64,000 nucleotides of DNA, taken from assembly GCF_905147045.1 (NCBI RefSeq), contig NC_065906.1, forward strand, positions 8,432,001 through 8,496,000, written 5' to 3'. The stretch comes from Nymphalis io (Eukaryota > Arthropoda > Insecta > Lepidoptera > Nymphalidae). The position numbers and the translations under genes were made by a program. This document shows, one piece after another, positions 40,663-54,211 of this stretch (the stretch's first letter is position 1; each line of letters opens with the position of its first letter). The notes under the pieces were generated by a model. It was not told the DNA's origin and did no database searches. It was given only the letters and a program-made list of their open reading frames with translations.

Positions 40663-41207
40663 TTTAAATGTTGAAAATAAGCCCCGTTTTATGTATAACT
40701 AGTTGCAGGGTTATTGTGTAGTAAGTGATAACTCACTTCCTATCTCACTCGTGAATTAATGTTGAAAACCGACTTACGGTGAGAAGCTATTTCGATGCGC
40801 TATAAATATTTTAGTAATTAGTATTCTGCGGTAAGTTTTTGTTTGTTCTTATAGAAAAGCGCTACTGTTACCCTTCCACTTCCCTCGGCGTAAATTTTAA
40901 TTTTAATTTCAGTAATGTTTTTTTTTTATCATTAGAGCATTTTGGGGTTATTAATCATATCGAGCTCATGAATGAAACATTTTAATAATAATAATAATAA
41001 TAATAATAATCTTTATTTGAAAATATAAGCATTACAGTATTTACACCAAGTCGCTTATATCTACACTAATTACTAAACATTTTTTAATTATTCATACTAA
41101 TTTAACATAACATACTACAAGGATAAATAAAATAAAATTTAGTAAAACAAAAATAGAATTAAAATTTGTAAACAAAATAAGCTTAAATCTATTTAGGAAC
41201 CACAAAA

Positions 41208-42590
41208 TTAATTTTTAAAATTCTGAAATATATAAATTTGTTTGAACATAGTATAAAAGGGATCATAAAATATGTCTACATCTCGACAACGTACGAAGTC
41301 ATTTAAAAGTTTAACAGCCCTAGCAGTGGGGCTGTTGCTAGCTTGGGGAGAATGCCACATAGGTGGATAGCAAAACAATCTATGTTGCCGTCTTCCAACA
41401 CCACGCATATATTTGTCGGGAACATATAAATATATTGATTCGCGTACAGCAGTGCTATCCACCCTATGCACTAGAATTAAATAGTAAAATTTTATAAGTG
41501 CGGCTTCCCGTCTAAGCTGAAGTGAATCTAGACCAACCATACCTGACACAAACATTGAAGGATAGAGAAAAGGGTAATATCCATATTTACGTTTAAATAA
41601 ATATCTACAGAATTTTCGTTGAATTTTTTCTAACATTATACTATACATTGCCTCAAGCGGACTCCAAACTATTGCATTATATTCTAATTTACTACGGACA
41701 TAGGCATTATACAATTGTTCTATTACTTGGGTATTCTTAAATTGCGATGATATTCTAATAATGAAACCAAGGCATTTATTAGCATCTTTGCATGTTTTAA
41801 GTATATGGTCATGAAAATTTAGTTTTCTATCCATTATAACACCTAAATCCCTGATTTTGGGTACATGTTCCATTGGTGTGTCAGACAGATTATATATATT
41901 TTTAATAAGTTTACGAGATCGAGAAAAAGTGATAGTTTTACATTTTGAATTATTAAATGATAATTTGTTTCTTATAGTCCAGTCAACTACGGCATCGATA
42001 TCACGTTGTAGCGCTACACAGTCTTTAGTCTCGGTTACAGATAGGTACAGTTTCAAATCATCAGCAAACATAAGGCATTTGGCATTAGAGATAACACTAG
42101 GTAAATCATTTATCATCATCAAAAACTGCATAGGACCCAAGGTACTACCTTGACTAACCCCTGATCGTGTATAATACTCTTCCGATTTATACCCGTCTAG
42201 CTTAACAAACTGTCTTCGATTTTTTAAATAGTGAGCCATCAATTCTAAGAGCGAAGTTGAAAATCCTAATAAAGTAAATTTGTTTAAAAGTACATCATTA
42301 TCTACAAGATCGAAGGCTTTTTTGAAATCAAAGTAGGCGGCATCTACTTGACAACCAGACTTAACTTTAGTACTTATATAATCTACAAATTCTGTATGAT
42401 TAGTCAATGTGGAGCGTCCAGGACGAAACCCATGCTGGCAATCACTCAATTGCCCCTTTATTTGTATATAAATGATGTTATTAAGAATCGATTCAAATAT
42501 CTTTCCAAATACACAAAGAACAGCGATTGGTCTATAATTTGTTATATCCGTGGACGAGCCCGATTTTGGAATAGGTGTTACTCGGGACAC
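41208..42590 (-). pseudogene. CR1-like LINE reverse transcriptase portion of ORF2
   Basis: A 460-codon open segment carries NYRPIAVL, AYFDFKKAFDLVDN, GVSQGSTLGPMQF, catalytic FADD at about residue 175, and a long C-terminal region with KLEYNAIVWSP and LQLRREAALIKFYY. It is in a different frame from the upstream linker segment, with the shift around 42580-42620. The RT core itself is open. Confidence 0.88.
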
Positions 42591-43621
42591 TTTCCACTTG
42601 CTAGGGTATAAACATTGTTTAATTGAAAGATATATAATCTTTCATGAAGTAACGGCACTTCCAAAGCTGACAAGCAATCTTTTACTAGAAAGGGAGGTAT
42701 GTTGTCAGGACCAAAAGCAGTTGAAGCCTTTAGTCGCCGTATTGCAAATCTGAGTTCAGCAACTGTCACTTTTTCAATGGTTACCGTAGATTGGCAACCA
42801 AAGCGATTAGCCTCTGCCTCGGCTATCTTTACGTCTAACAGAGGAGAAGAATCATGAAACACAGAACTGAAATATTTAGCAAATGAATCAATAGCTTTCT
42901 GCCCTTCTACAGCTTTATTCTTATATATCTCTATAAGTATATCTCTATAAGTATATGTTTTTATCTGCTGCCTAGTTTTACGTTTTTCCTTTACAAATTG
43001 CCAAAAACTTGATGGTTCTATATATATATTGTTTTCAACCCTAGATATATAATTTTTAAATTCTATATTTATAAGATCCTTGACTTTAGTTCTATAGTAT
43101 TTAAAAAGTTCCCTATTAAACTCCAAACCATAACACTTAAACTTTTTTAGATTAAAATATTTTAATTTTATATAATATATTATTTCTTTGGTATACCATT
43201 TTGGGTAATTATATTTATTACTTTTGACTATTATTCTTGTAGGAACGTGTGTACTAATAACACTATTAAGTTTATTATATAGCATATCTACGGCTAAGTC
43301 TAAATTTAAATGATGTTTTTCAAGTAAGTCGGTCCAGTCAATATTAGCAATATCAACGTACAAGCTATGGAGATCTGCTTGCCGAAAGTTCCACTCCGTG
43401 ATTAAATATTCTCCTGGTGTCGGAGACGTTGGATTTTGTTTTGTTCTAGGAAGTGTGAGCAATATCTCTAGGGGCGGGTGGTATGCATCCATGGGAACTA
43501 GATGTTCCGTATCGGATGATATTTTAATATTATTATGATCTAGAGTAGTTAGTACTAAATCTAAGATACATCCATATTTATTGCTAATATTATTACATTG
43601 TTGTAACTTACTATATTCCAT
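42578..43621 (-). pseudogene. CR1-like LINE ORF2, end of endonuclease and linker
   Basis: It is open over 347 codons. It begins within the endonuclease C-terminus (CILDLVLTT...MDAYHPPLEI, equivalent to the SDH region with the D-H pair kept as DAYH). It continues through the linker WNFRQADLHSLY, FWQFVKEKRK and STAFGPDNIPP just before the RT. A small 14-bp direct duplication (ATCTCTATAAGTAT) is visible near 42.93-42.96 kb. Confidence 0.8.
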
Positions 43622-43684
43622 AAAATTATTAAATTGAGATCTAACACTATTATTGCACGAATTTACATTGAAATCACCAACATT

Positions 43685-44092
43685 TCATTTACATGTTAAA
43701 ACAACAGCATTTTCTATACATGTTAAAACATCAAGATATTGCTTACTGCTGTAACTGGGTGGTAAATATACTACACATATCATTAACTTAATATGTTTCC
43801 AGGTAATAATAGCAAACAATAATTCTTTATCATCAGTTAAGTTATCTACATTTGTAATTCTTTTTATATTATAACAATTTTTAGCTGCCAATAGAACCCC
43901 GCCCCACCAGACGTCGCCGGGCCGGTCTTTCCGTAGGACACAGTATTCAGGTGGAAAAAGTTCAGCGTCATTGACAGAGCTATTGAGGAAGGTTTCTGTA
44001 AGGATGACAATATCGCTAGTTATTGTTCTAATATTATTATAAAACATAGTAGTTTTCGTTCGGAGACCTCTTACATTTTGGTAATATAACAA
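43685..44092 (-). pseudogene. CR1-like LINE endonuclease N-terminal part
   Basis: Key pieces are YYQNVRGLRTK, ILTETFLNSS (the catalytic E), GGVLLAAK and ICVVYLPPSYSS. The frame ends at 43685, and a GDFNVNSC segment is readable nearby in another frame at about 43.66 kb. A frameshift therefore splits the domain in two. Confidence 0.82.
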
Positions 44093-44186
44093 TATTTTCT
44101 TTGAACGTGTAATTTTAGTACAAATATTTTTAATCTTTTGTTTATTACCTTTCTTTGAATATTTAAAAGTACATCTGCTATAATGA

Positions 44187-44762
44187 TTACGCGAGAAAAA
44201 GCAGAGGACTCGTATCCTCTATATCTGAAGTTTTAGGCCTCGGTAGTAAATACCCATAATACTTGTAATCAGCCAAAATTTTACATACTATATCATTGTA
44301 GACATGTTTTAATCCCGAATTAGTCAACTTCCCAGTTTTTAACGAGAACATATCAATAGCAACCGTGGCATTGGAATCATAGAAATAAGCATAAGTGTTA
44401 TTTCTAAGTTCTAAATATAAAAGATTATTAAATAATTCTATTTTGCAATTGTATATAGAGGCGCCACACACATACGTAGGTGTACATATAATTATGTTTG
44501 TAGTCGAAACATATTGTATAGCTTCCCTTAAATACACAATCAAATCTGCATAATCAGTACAAGATGCCTCAAAATCTGTTTCTCCCAACATTATAATACA
44601 ATAGTCTATCATACTATAATTACGTAATTTGTAGTCTAAGTTCTGAAGAAGAAGTTTTATGTTACAATTTGGTGATACATAACGAATATAATCAAATTGG
44701 TTGAATGTTGCATCAACAGTTTGTATTGTACCGCAAGCACTATTAGTTAAAATACATATCAT
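44187..44762 (-). pseudogene. LINE ORF1 with SGNH/esterase-like domain
   Basis: A 191-aa frame contains DYCIIMLGETDF, comparable to the GxND block of SGNH hydrolases, then IIICTPTYV, and near the end LTNSGLKHVYNDIV, placed like the catalytic DxxH block. CR1-group LINEs often carry an esterase in ORF1. The block I GDS serine motif was not found, and the N-terminus appears missing, so the fragment is probably inactive. An unrelated SGNH-like gene is less likely given its place directly upstream of the endonuclease. Confidence 0.62.
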
Positions 44763-44800
44763 TGTGAGGAGACCTGCATAGTTATTTGGTTGGGGTGGAA

Positions 44801-45985
44801 TTCTGTGATAGTCAATTGTAATTTGGTATCGGCATAAGATTTTAATGCCTGAGGTTAATAAAAGGAACAGATAATAAAAAAGAATTAACTATATGACTTG
44901 ACCAACAACAACTACTAAATAAGTTGTGAACAATTTTATTTACAACAATTTAAAAAAATCTTGATAATCAAATAGAATTTTTAATAATCTTGAATAATGA
45001 AAATATATATTTATATATATGTATTTATTGCCAAACTTCTTGCCAGTTGCCAGCATCAACTTACCAAATTATCAGAACAAAAAATAATATAAGACAAATA
45101 CATATTACGAATATACCTACGAATTTTATGCTAATCATAATATAAAATAAATAATGAAATTCTTGAAAAAAATTAAGTGGTTTCGAATGAAAGAAACAAA
45201 GGAAAAACTTTAAAAACTATGATTATTCTTTTGTTAACTCCAAGTAGAATAAAAGACTGAAGTACGGACTAACTCGGGCTAATCAACATGGCTAATAAAC
45301 ACATATAACTGCAGAGTGACTTTGTTTTAATCTCGACATTGGCGCCATTGTTGAGCGTTCTCTTATTAAAAATTTGTATTATGAAATATAATAATTCTTT
45401 CGTATAATAATTACATGGATATATAAAACACTAAGTTATATTTCAGACTTTCACGCCATTGTTCTAACGATTAGTGCAGTATTAGCGTTTGGTCCGTGAT
45501 ATTTTATACGATATGATTTACGTACTTATGTTTCAAAAATCTTGGCGAACAAAGCGCCCGCTTTTACAATTTAAATAAATAATTCTAATGATGCTTGTAT
45601 TTCGAACACGAAACGACGTGAACAAACAATAAGAGGAAAAAGCGGCGTGGTTAGATATTGTGCAGTCTTATAAAATAAGTAAAAAAATGAAAAATAATAA
45701 TTGGTACCTACAAAAAATGGTAGTATTTAATTGCCTTTACAAATCCTATGAAACGTAACGGAATGCAATAATTAAGTAGAAAGACGGATATAAGATATTA
45801 GCATAATATGTAATCTTTAAATATCTACAGTTATATTGTTCAATATGAATCATTAGGTAATTATTATGTACTAATATTAAGTGCCAGTAAGTAATTAAAT
45901 ATTATTAGACCTATTATTGAAGCAATAAATGCAGTACAATTTAAAAGTGGTTTTTGATTGCGAAATTGTGTAATTTAGGTATTTA
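44801..45985. other. AT-rich stretch without recognised genes
   Basis: No coding exon, RNA gene or transposon end could be supported here. Confidence 0.5.
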
Positions 45986-45992
45986 AATCCTC

Positions 45993-46112
45993 ACTAATAT
46001 TATAAATTCAAGTGGCAGTGGTTCAGAAAAGGACATAACTTAACAACGTGTTGTGTGGGAGTTGAGCCCCCCCCCTCACACGGGGACGAAGCCACTGGCA
46101 GAAACTAATATA
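45993..46112 (+). repeat. Helitron-like nonautonomous unit, shortened
   Basis: The start CTAATATTATAAATTCAAGT and the end GGGACGAAGCCACTGGCAG followed by AAACTAAT fit the Lep1-type units. A C-run near 46070 interrupts it. Confidence 0.6.
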
Positions 46113-46499
46113 TATATAAATATATATAAATAACATACGCCATTAGAAAATAGCACGATATAAGTGTTGAAGTTTTTTCTTAGCTTTAAAAACTTTTCCC
46201 GTTTCATGATTGTCATAATGGGAAAAGTTATAAACGTTATGTCATTTTTGGTTCGTGTATTACAATTTCATATTTTTTAAAGTTATAATGTATACCCATC
46301 AGTATTATTAATGTTTTGAGTCGAAGTTGAATTAATGTTATAATTTTAAAAATAAACATAACAATGACAAAAATTAACATTTACTTAATTTATCTTATTT
46401 TACTGCTTTTACATATATCATATATAGGAAGAAGTGTGAAGAAGTTAATAAGCTTAAACTGGTGAGGAGCACATACACAACTTCTACTGTTTTTCAAAA

Positions 46500-46742
46500 G
46501 GCTACGTAACCTTTTTTCTTGCTGGAAAATGCATTAACGCGTTCCACCTCCCTCCCCATTTCATGTCGGGGCTCTACGGCTCCGAGCGTACCGGAATACT
46601 GAATACATGCTCGGCAGTGACTGATCTCTGCCGACTATAGCCACCAGAGAATGCTTTCGGGGGTTCACGCAGTACACTCCGTTAGGATGTAGTGCGCTGT
46701 GTACGGCTACGTAACCTGAGAGAGCTTTGTAATATACATACA
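46500..46742. repeat. GC-richer interspersed repeat fragment (family F)
   Basis: A compositionally distinct block contains TCGGGGCTCTACGGCTCCGA, CGGCAGTGACTGATCTCTGC and GTTCACGCAGTACACTCCGT. It looks like part of an unidentified LINE or Helitron. No convincing protein is encoded. Only one copy was seen here. Confidence 0.45.
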
Positions 46743-47867
46743 ATATAGGTATGACATTTTTTTATTACTGAAAATGAATAATAAAAATAATATATTAACA
46801 ATAATTAATAAAATGTATAGAAAAATTATATCGTGTGGAACTCTACTACACATTATAGAAGTATAACTTAATTATTATTGTCCTTTTTGTCTCAAAATTA
46901 TTTCTATATGTAAAATATAGAATTTTTATAATTCGACTTGAAAGAGTAGTAGTCATTACGCCCAAAGAAATTTAACTTCAGTAAGTGAGATGGAGACAGT
47001 GTCTTTACTTTCATTTCATATTATTTTTTTCATCATGTTTATCTATTAAAAAAGAAAAACGTCAAACAAGGAAAAAAAAAACAAAAGTTTATATTTATAA
47101 TCTGTGATGAAGACGCATGATACTTCAGTAGTCTGGGTAACGATAGTAAGTGGCGTTGACAAATTAGGTGAGGCGGCGGAAATCTTGTGAGTCCCATCAA
47201 TCTGGTGTCGTGTCCGTGATCCTGAGATCGATTGGCAACAATTCTACCTCACGTCAAGTTTGTTTCCATGTGATTTGAAGTTATGCTATTTTATATAGAC
47301 GAAACTAACCAAAAACTAAAAACCTCAAACCCAAAACCTTTTTGTTTGAATACAATAAAAAAGTCCAGCGGAGATGGGTCCGTAGCTGTGTAATATATTT
47401 TTTGAAAATATAATATGCGGAATGCAGATAACATTATGCATGCGGCAAATATCACATTTTTGTAAAATTTCATTCCTGTCTGTACACGTTTGACTTAAAT
47501 ACCGCAGGATTTTAATAAAATTCAGCACGGATGATTGGCAAATATTTTGAATATAATATTTATATTATACTATTTTTTATTATTATATTATATCAATACA
47601 TTAATAAGGCTTAGGACTTAGGCGATTAGGGCTTATATCTCGTGAGAACGATACCTATAATATTTAATATATTATTGACATATTGAGAAGTATGTTATAC
47701 ATAAAAAACATACTATGGAATGTAAAATTGTTGAAGCGAAATGAATGTGCCAGATAGTTCAATTATTTTTTGGACATTTATTTCTGATTGATTTGTAAAA
47801 AAAAATTCGACTAACACCATATGTTCTTTTGCAGATAGTATATTTTAATGAATAATAATTATTCGTT

Positions 47868-48062
47868 AACTAGTTATCGCCCGTGGTTTTACCCGAATAT
47901 GAGGACGGTGCTGATGTCCGGTACTTCATGCCCTATTTCTATACCTCTAACAACGTGTACGCAAAGTTTTATGATAATCGGTTAAGTAATTAAGACGTGA
48001 AAGTGTACCAAAAAAAACTTACTTTTATCATATTAATTCGGACGTTGAGTAAGTAGATAGAA
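47868..48062 (-). repeat. Helitron-like unit, inverted and diverged
   Basis: ACTAGTTATCGCCCGTGGTT at 47.87 kb is the reverse of the CTAG terminus. The body includes AACAACGTGTACGCAAAGTTT and ATCGGTTAAGTAATTAAGACG, found in related units. Confidence 0.55.
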
Positions 48063-48514
48063 TCTGCGAAGTTCCTTTTAAACAGTAGTTTAATTCAGCA
48101 TAATATTTTAATCATATCATATCTCAAATGATGAAATATATAGAAATAAAATGTAAAATTTTAAAGATATAAAGAAACTTCATTTTTACTTTATATAATA
48201 ACTAGTACATATTATGTAAAATCTATTAACATTTTCGCACTTCGTGTGGTTTACGGTTGACGACCTATCGTTAACCTATTAATATTATTTAGGGGATTAT
48301 TAATAAAACAATTCATTCATGTCTTCTTTTTTCGAATGTCAAATAAATGGTGAAAGATAGAGAGAGAGAGAAAATAAAGAGAGAAATCAATTAAGTGGGT
48401 TTCTACTGTGTAATTAGACGCTATGCATTATAAGACCTTAAATGAACAATGGCCGATTGTAGACAAGTAGGTGGCCGTATTGATGTACATATATGGACTT
48501 ACTGATATTATTGG

Positions 48515-48595
48515 CTCATTACGGGGTTTGGACCCAGGCCTCGCGATCTGCTGCTAATGATAACCAATAGACCAACGAGCTAATTACCTGTGCCA
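48515..48595 (-). mobile_element. SINE head fragment (tRNA-like)
   Basis: On the minus strand, GCTCGTTGGTCTATTGGTTA followed by a box-B-like GGGTCCAAACCCC resembles the SINE B head. No SINE body follows. It lacks a complete tRNA fold, so it is not annotated as a tRNA gene. Confidence 0.5.
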
Positions 48596-48599
48596 CTAA

Positions 48600-50480
48600 A
48601 ACAATATTAATATCCCAAAGGTTAAATAAAGGTTGTAAAGTAATATAAAAAATGAATTTAAAATTAATTAGGGGTAAGCCAAGAATTGTTTTAATCCCTA
48701 ATTAGTATAGGTCTCAAATGAACTGACTAATTTTCTCCTTTTCAGTTGAGCTTTAGCTTATAAATATGCATAGATGGTTTAGAAAAACGTTTTTCCTAAT
48801 ACAACAATATCTCAAATAAATAATCAACGATATATATATATAATAATCAACGATATACAAACAATGTTTTTAAAATCGTTACTGCAAATGCTTAACATTT
48901 TTAACAAAATGAGTAACCACAATTAATATTTTTCGTTAAGCATTAAGCTCACAACTTCAAAGTTTCGCTTCAATCGCTAATTAAGCGCTTCAGGCGGTGC
49001 CAAGTTAACTTGGAAGCAATTTACAACTGCAGCCTGAAGTAAAACATTTTCACATTTGCATGAAAAAGAAAACTTAATATGTTCATTAGAGACCTATACC
49101 GAAAGGGTTAAACTTATTCTAAAGGCTATAATTATCCCACTACTGATTATGTTTGGAGAATATAAGTTGAAAAATAATTTATCTGGAAATACGATTTAAA
49201 ATCTCAGAATTTAATTTGATGAAGTAGAGTCGTTTCAAGCGAGTACTCAAAATAAAGCTATGTTAAGGACACAACTGATGAAGTTAATTTTAAGTAGCAC
49301 ATTTATCAAAACGGTAACATAAAGTGTAAACATGACTGACCCATTAAAACCCATATAATGATAAACCCATTATAATGAAGATTACAAGAATTTTTTTTAC
49401 TGCACTTTCGATTTTTATTTAATTCTAATTACTTATCTAATTTTTAATTGGTTTGGTTTTAAGCACTTGTAGTAGTAAAACCAGTTGATTTATTTTAGTT
49501 GAAATTATGGTATTTTATTCTTTTCTAAGTGTTTTTGTAAAGTAAAGAAATCCAGTTTTTTTTGTTTTCGTTATAAATAACTTTGAATCGCGTATTATAG
49601 AGTTCATCGACCATTTTTGCAAAGTAATTTTTTTTTCAGCCAAAGTCTGACAATTATATTTTCCCGAAACAAAACATAAGCAATAACTTGTATTGCGAAT
49701 GCTTTTGCATTCAGCTAATTATTAAATTATTCGTTCAATTTTAATCTAGACACCTAAAATGTTTGTCTGGTCCGTTATTACTAGTTTTAAAATTATTTTC
49801 ATCAGAACAATACCAATTCAACAAATCTTGTGGGGAAAATATATCTTTGTTCTTCATTCAAAGGCCTAGATAAATATTATAAAAATAATCATAACAATTA
49901 CATTTATACAAATTCAATAATAGTGCAATATCTTCTTATATTAAATGAGCAATTCTTTTAAATTATATTTATTTTTTGTATCTCAGAAACGGCTCTGACA
50001 ATTTGGCTCAAATTTTGTACTTATATTATATTATAGTATTGTTTTTTCAAAAAAAAAAAACAGGATAGTAAGTATAAGTTCAGTGAGGGCTTGACAATAA
50101 AATTTTATAATCGTATAAGTTTTGCCGTTCCCTAAATTTTGCCCTCTAAGAACTAACAAATAAGTAATGCTACAAATTATGTAACTTAAAAAAGATTTCA
50201 TCTATCGATAACAACGAAGCATTTAAATACTTATTTAAGATGTATTTTTGTACTATAAAGATTTATAAAATGCTACAGTTAACTTGTTTTTTAAATAACG
50301 AATTCGTAGGTCGGAAAAACTACACACTTGGTTTTCAAAGTATTTAATGGACATGCGGTATCTCGTCTATCCCAAATCTGTGGTTCCAGCCGATCGATTG
50401 AGCTAAAATTTCGCACACATTTTGTTTTTAAAGCTACAATCTAGTATTCAGATAAAGTTCTGAAAGCCCATAGCTCTGAT
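48600..50480. other. AT-rich stretch without recognised genes
   Basis: It contains the small direct repeat AATCAACGATATA (two copies near 48.82-48.86 kb) but no supported exon or transposon. Confidence 0.45.
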
Positions 50481-50496
50481 TAATCGAATTGGTGTA

Positions 50497-50541
50497 TATG
50501 CATATATATGTATGTATATACATATATATATGTATAATATA
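50497..50541. repeat. TA/TG-rich microsatellite
   Basis: ATATATGTATGTATATACAT and related units. A similar run is at 50747-50785. Confidence 0.7.
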
Positions 50542-50746
50542 AATCACTGATTATGACTATGATAAGTAAAGACCGAGGTAAAAACTATATATTATGTCTT
50601 TATGCGTAACGTAAATAAATGTAAAACGTCGACGTAGAAGAGATAATAGTCGGTCCAGTCGCTTCCGAAGCGAACGTTGCCAAAACTGTAACAGATATAC
50701 AAAAATTTTATATATATATGGTTATTTATTTCTTATAAAAGTTTGT

Positions 50747-50785
50747 TTGTATATATATATATGTATATGTATATATATGTATGTA
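50747..50785. repeat. (TA)n/(TATG)n microsatellite
   Basis: GTATATATATATATGTATAT with imperfect TATG units. Confidence 0.7.
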
Positions 50786-50834
50786 GGTTGGTATATTACA
50801 TATTTGTATTAAGCTCCTTAAATTTTAAATATAA

Positions 50835-51030
50835 GTTGTTCGCACACTATGCCCGATTAGTGATCCTGGCTAAAAAAAACACAAACATTTCTCGTTACAG
50901 AGGTTGCCTGGAAGAGATCACTATAAGTGATAAGGCCGCCTTTGCATACTATTTGTTCTACTTGCTATTATATGTTACTAAATGTTTGTAAAGTGTGTGC
51001 ATTAAAGGATTAATAAATAAATAAATAATT
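50835..51030 (+). repeat. LINE 3'-end fragment with (AATA)n tail
   Basis: AGAGGTTGCCTGGAAGAGAT, then a short stem GATCACTATAAGTGATAAGG, GCCGCCTTTGCATACTATTT and the tail TTAATAAATAAATAAATAAT. It is related to the 24.47-24.60 kb fragment. Confidence 0.7.
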
Positions 51031-51324
51031 AAACTTTGTATGACGGATTTGTAGGTCTCCAAAATGTCTACAGAAAAGTTGCCAACAGCATATGTTCTAA
51101 ACCTATCTCTTATATATACGTAACAATAACCACTTATTTAAAAAATAAAATAAAAAGTATAACGAATTAAATTAAATTAATGGGTTAATTATTATCACAA
51201 TAAATAATATATTAATATTAAATGTTGTCGGTAATTAAATGTTGTTTTACATCTTGGAATTCGGACTAGTTGGTAGTTTTAAAAATATTACGAGGTATAA
51301 ATAGATAGATGAAATTGTAAAAAT

Positions 51325-51475
51325 ACACATGTAGCAGAATTTCAGCGAAATTCGACACGTGTATTCCGTCATTTACATTGTCAAGCACAAGATGAATTAT
51401 AATAACAAATTTAGCACATTAAAATTCAGTGGTGCTTGACAACCGGGTTTACCACTGGGCCATTTTGGCTTTTTT
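51325..51475 (-). mobile_element. SINE family A copy, 3'-truncated and diverged
   Basis: Inverted family marks are ACATGTAGCAGAATTTCAGC, GCACAAGATGAATTATAAT, AATTCAGTGGTGCTTG and TACCACTGGGCCATTTTGGC. The orientation is minus. Confidence 0.75.
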
Positions 51476-52602
51476 CTTCAACTTTTTAATTAAACTCATA
51501 TTATTATGTAATATACGTAATTTAAATTCTGGACCAGTTTAGTTTTGGACTTTTCGTTTGCCTACTATTTAAGTAGCCGATAAAATGCATAATAAAAAAC
51601 ACGTCTATTACAATAAGGAATTGTTAAACAATGCCGTGTGTCCTTCTTTCGAATGTCAAATCGATGATGACAGACAGAGAGAAATCAGTGCTTAAGCACC
51701 CAATAGCTTCTTATTCATGAAATGTTATTTCTTTGCTTACGTTAAAACTGGCATTGACCTACTCAGCCAAAACTGCATCCGTGTTGCCTGAGTCTTTCTC
51801 CGATGTTATAATTTACAAACCATTACAGTATCCGAACATACGTCATCTACTTACAGTCGAAACTTGCGACACAAATTCCAGTAATACTTGGATGAATAAA
51901 AATTAGGTACAACTTTCATAATATAACATCATTGTTTTATTAAAATATTTTATACAAGCTTTTCGCCTCGAGTTCGTATATAAACTCGTAAAAATAATTG
52001 TAATTTCTCATGATTATTTACATACTTATTTTAAAAACATTTATTAAACTACTAGTAAATACTAGTTAAAAATTACGCACTTTTTGTATGTATCTTACCG
52101 ATTGATCTACTTAATGCCGACTAACTTGTGAAAAATGAAAACCTAAAAGTAATATTTTTTAATGAATGTAAACAGATACATAATTTCCATAATGTTATGT
52201 AATGTGATTTTAAAATTAAGATACATATATTTTTAAATGTGTATGAATTCTTTTCTTTATAAGACACTGTGCTATTACAAAGCACAACAAGAATGTGTAA
52301 ATAGATATTGTATATATCCTTGTATATTGGTGTTACTTATGTATTCACATTTGTTTTACATTTTGTGGTTTTATGTTAGTTAAAGGAATGTCTTGGTATT
52401 TTTTATTTTTCTTATTAAAAATAACTATTAAAGACAAGAATGTAGCAAGCGAATAACTTTCGAATTTTAAATAAAAAATCACAACAATTGTGACTTTGTT
52501 TAATCAATGATAATTTATTTTAAAGATTTTTTAAATTTTATTTACTTAATTTATGTTTAGATATAAAATAATAAAGTTAATTTTGTTACTCATTCGTATC
52601 AT

Positions 52603-52905
52603 GGCCCAAGATGGCCCTGTGGTAAGAACGCGTGAATCTTAACCGATGATCGTGGGTTCAAATCCGGGCAAGCACCACTGAATTTTCATGTGCTTAATTT
52701 GTGATTATAATTCATCGTGCTTTACGGTGAAGGAAAACATCGTGAGGAAACCTGCATGTGTCTAATTTCACTGAAATTCTGCCACATGTGAATTCTACCA
52801 ATCCGCATTGGAGCAGCGTGGTGGAATAAGCTCCAAACCTTCTCCTCAAAAAGAGGAGAGGAGGCCTTTAGCCCAGCAGTGGGACATTCACAGGCTGTTA
52901 CGGTT
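52603..52905 (+). mobile_element. SINE family A, full length
   Basis: The head AAGATGGCCCTGTGGTAAGA, box-B-like GGGTTCAAATCC, conserved body and ACAGGCTGTTACGG tail are all present. An 11-bp target duplication ATTCGTATCAT lies at 52592-52602 and 52906-52916. It is the best-preserved copy together with the one at 1703-2012. Confidence 0.9.
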
Positions 52906-52919
52906 ATTCGTATCATTCG

Positions 52920-54190
52920 TTTCGTTTCCTATCATTCGCTGTTCCATCCTGCTGTAAATGAAACTAAATCGACTTATGTATAACCGTCGAAAACAGAATA
53001 CAGTTTATATCGTAAAGACTCAACTGATAAGTGGGATCTTGACTTAAATTCAAGTTTTTTTTTTTAAAAAAGGATTTGTAGATAATTTAACTCATTGTTC
53101 AACGAGAGATTGATTACACGTCTTTTGAAAAACTGTGCCTGGTTGCCTGGTCTGTTTTATAATTCTATTTACCTTCTAAATAATCGTATAAGTTGGTATA
53201 GGCTGACAATCGCTCGAGAGAATCGTATTAACGTCACACAACTTTCACATAACGACACAGTCCGTATGACATTGACACTTCTAAATGATGAAATTATCAA
53301 TTAAGTGTTACCATTATATATATATTTGGAATCTTATAATTTAGTTTGTCACTTCACATTGATTAATAATTTTACTAAATCAGTCTAAAGAGGCGAGGTT
53401 TATTTACATCTTATTTAAGTTCAGTAAACGAGTATCAGTCGCTTGTTTTCGATACAGACCCATCACATATTCTACCGACAAAATGCAAGAATTTGTTATT
53501 TTGTGTTTTAGTTTAAAAAAACAGTAAAATGCCTTAACAGATCTTTCATGATTAGATTTTTATTTTTTTCTATTGTTATTTTTATTAAATTGCTGTGAAT
53601 CGATCGAGAACAAGGCCAGAGATGGTGTTATCATGCGGGTACAATTAACACGCAAAACAAACGTATTTCTTAAGGATTATTTTTAAATTCATAATTACTT
53701 ATTGCCTTTGAATTAACATTAAATTTTTGTTTTTTGGTTCTTCAATGGTCCAGGGCTATCGATTATCGAGTATATGGAGTAGGTATGTTTTTATGTTGGT
53801 AAATTGGCTATAGTAATGTATGTGAATGTACTAACATTTTTATGTCATATTTTTATAGATTAACAAAGTAATAAGAAGAAAAGTTAAATAAATTATACAT
53901 TTTCTTTTGAAAGCGTTGCTTATAATTAAAACACGAGACACAAAATTAATTGAAGATATTTAAATCTCATTTCGACTTTTGACCTTCTCGTCCATAGATT
54001 CTAAAATAAAACCTTATGTTTTATAAGATTTAATCTTCTTATACAGATATTGTAAGTACATAATTATTTAATAAAAAATAATAGGCGATTAAACGATTTA
54101 ACGATTTAAATATGTTTTCATCTTCAACAAACGTCATCGTTGAATAGATTTGAACGGTCTTACCTTGTTTCTAACTCCCAAAAACACACC
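52920..54190. other. AT-rich stretch without recognised genes
   Basis: No supported exon or element was found. The sequence is the left flank of the second RTE insertion. Confidence 0.45.
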
Positions 54191-54211
54191 ACTCCGCTAT
54201 AAATAGTAAAA

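Larger units (their letters stand above)
40983..44800 (-). mobile_element. CR1-like LINE with esterase-type ORF1, decayed
   Basis: The 3' end is marked by a (TTA)n-type microsatellite at 40984-41011 beside AATAAAG. The coding order on the minus strand is ORF1 (44762-44187), endonuclease (44092-43685), linker (43621-42578), reverse transcriptase (42590-41208), then about 225 bp of 3' UTR. The 5' end is not resolved; sequence upstream of 44.8 kb does not look coding. Several frameshifts make it non-functional. Confidence 0.88.

Noticed and set aside
50743..50991. 82-codon plus-strand ORF with a hydrophobic N-terminus
   Set aside because: The N-terminus is translated from a TA/TG microsatellite and the rest from a LINE 3' end.
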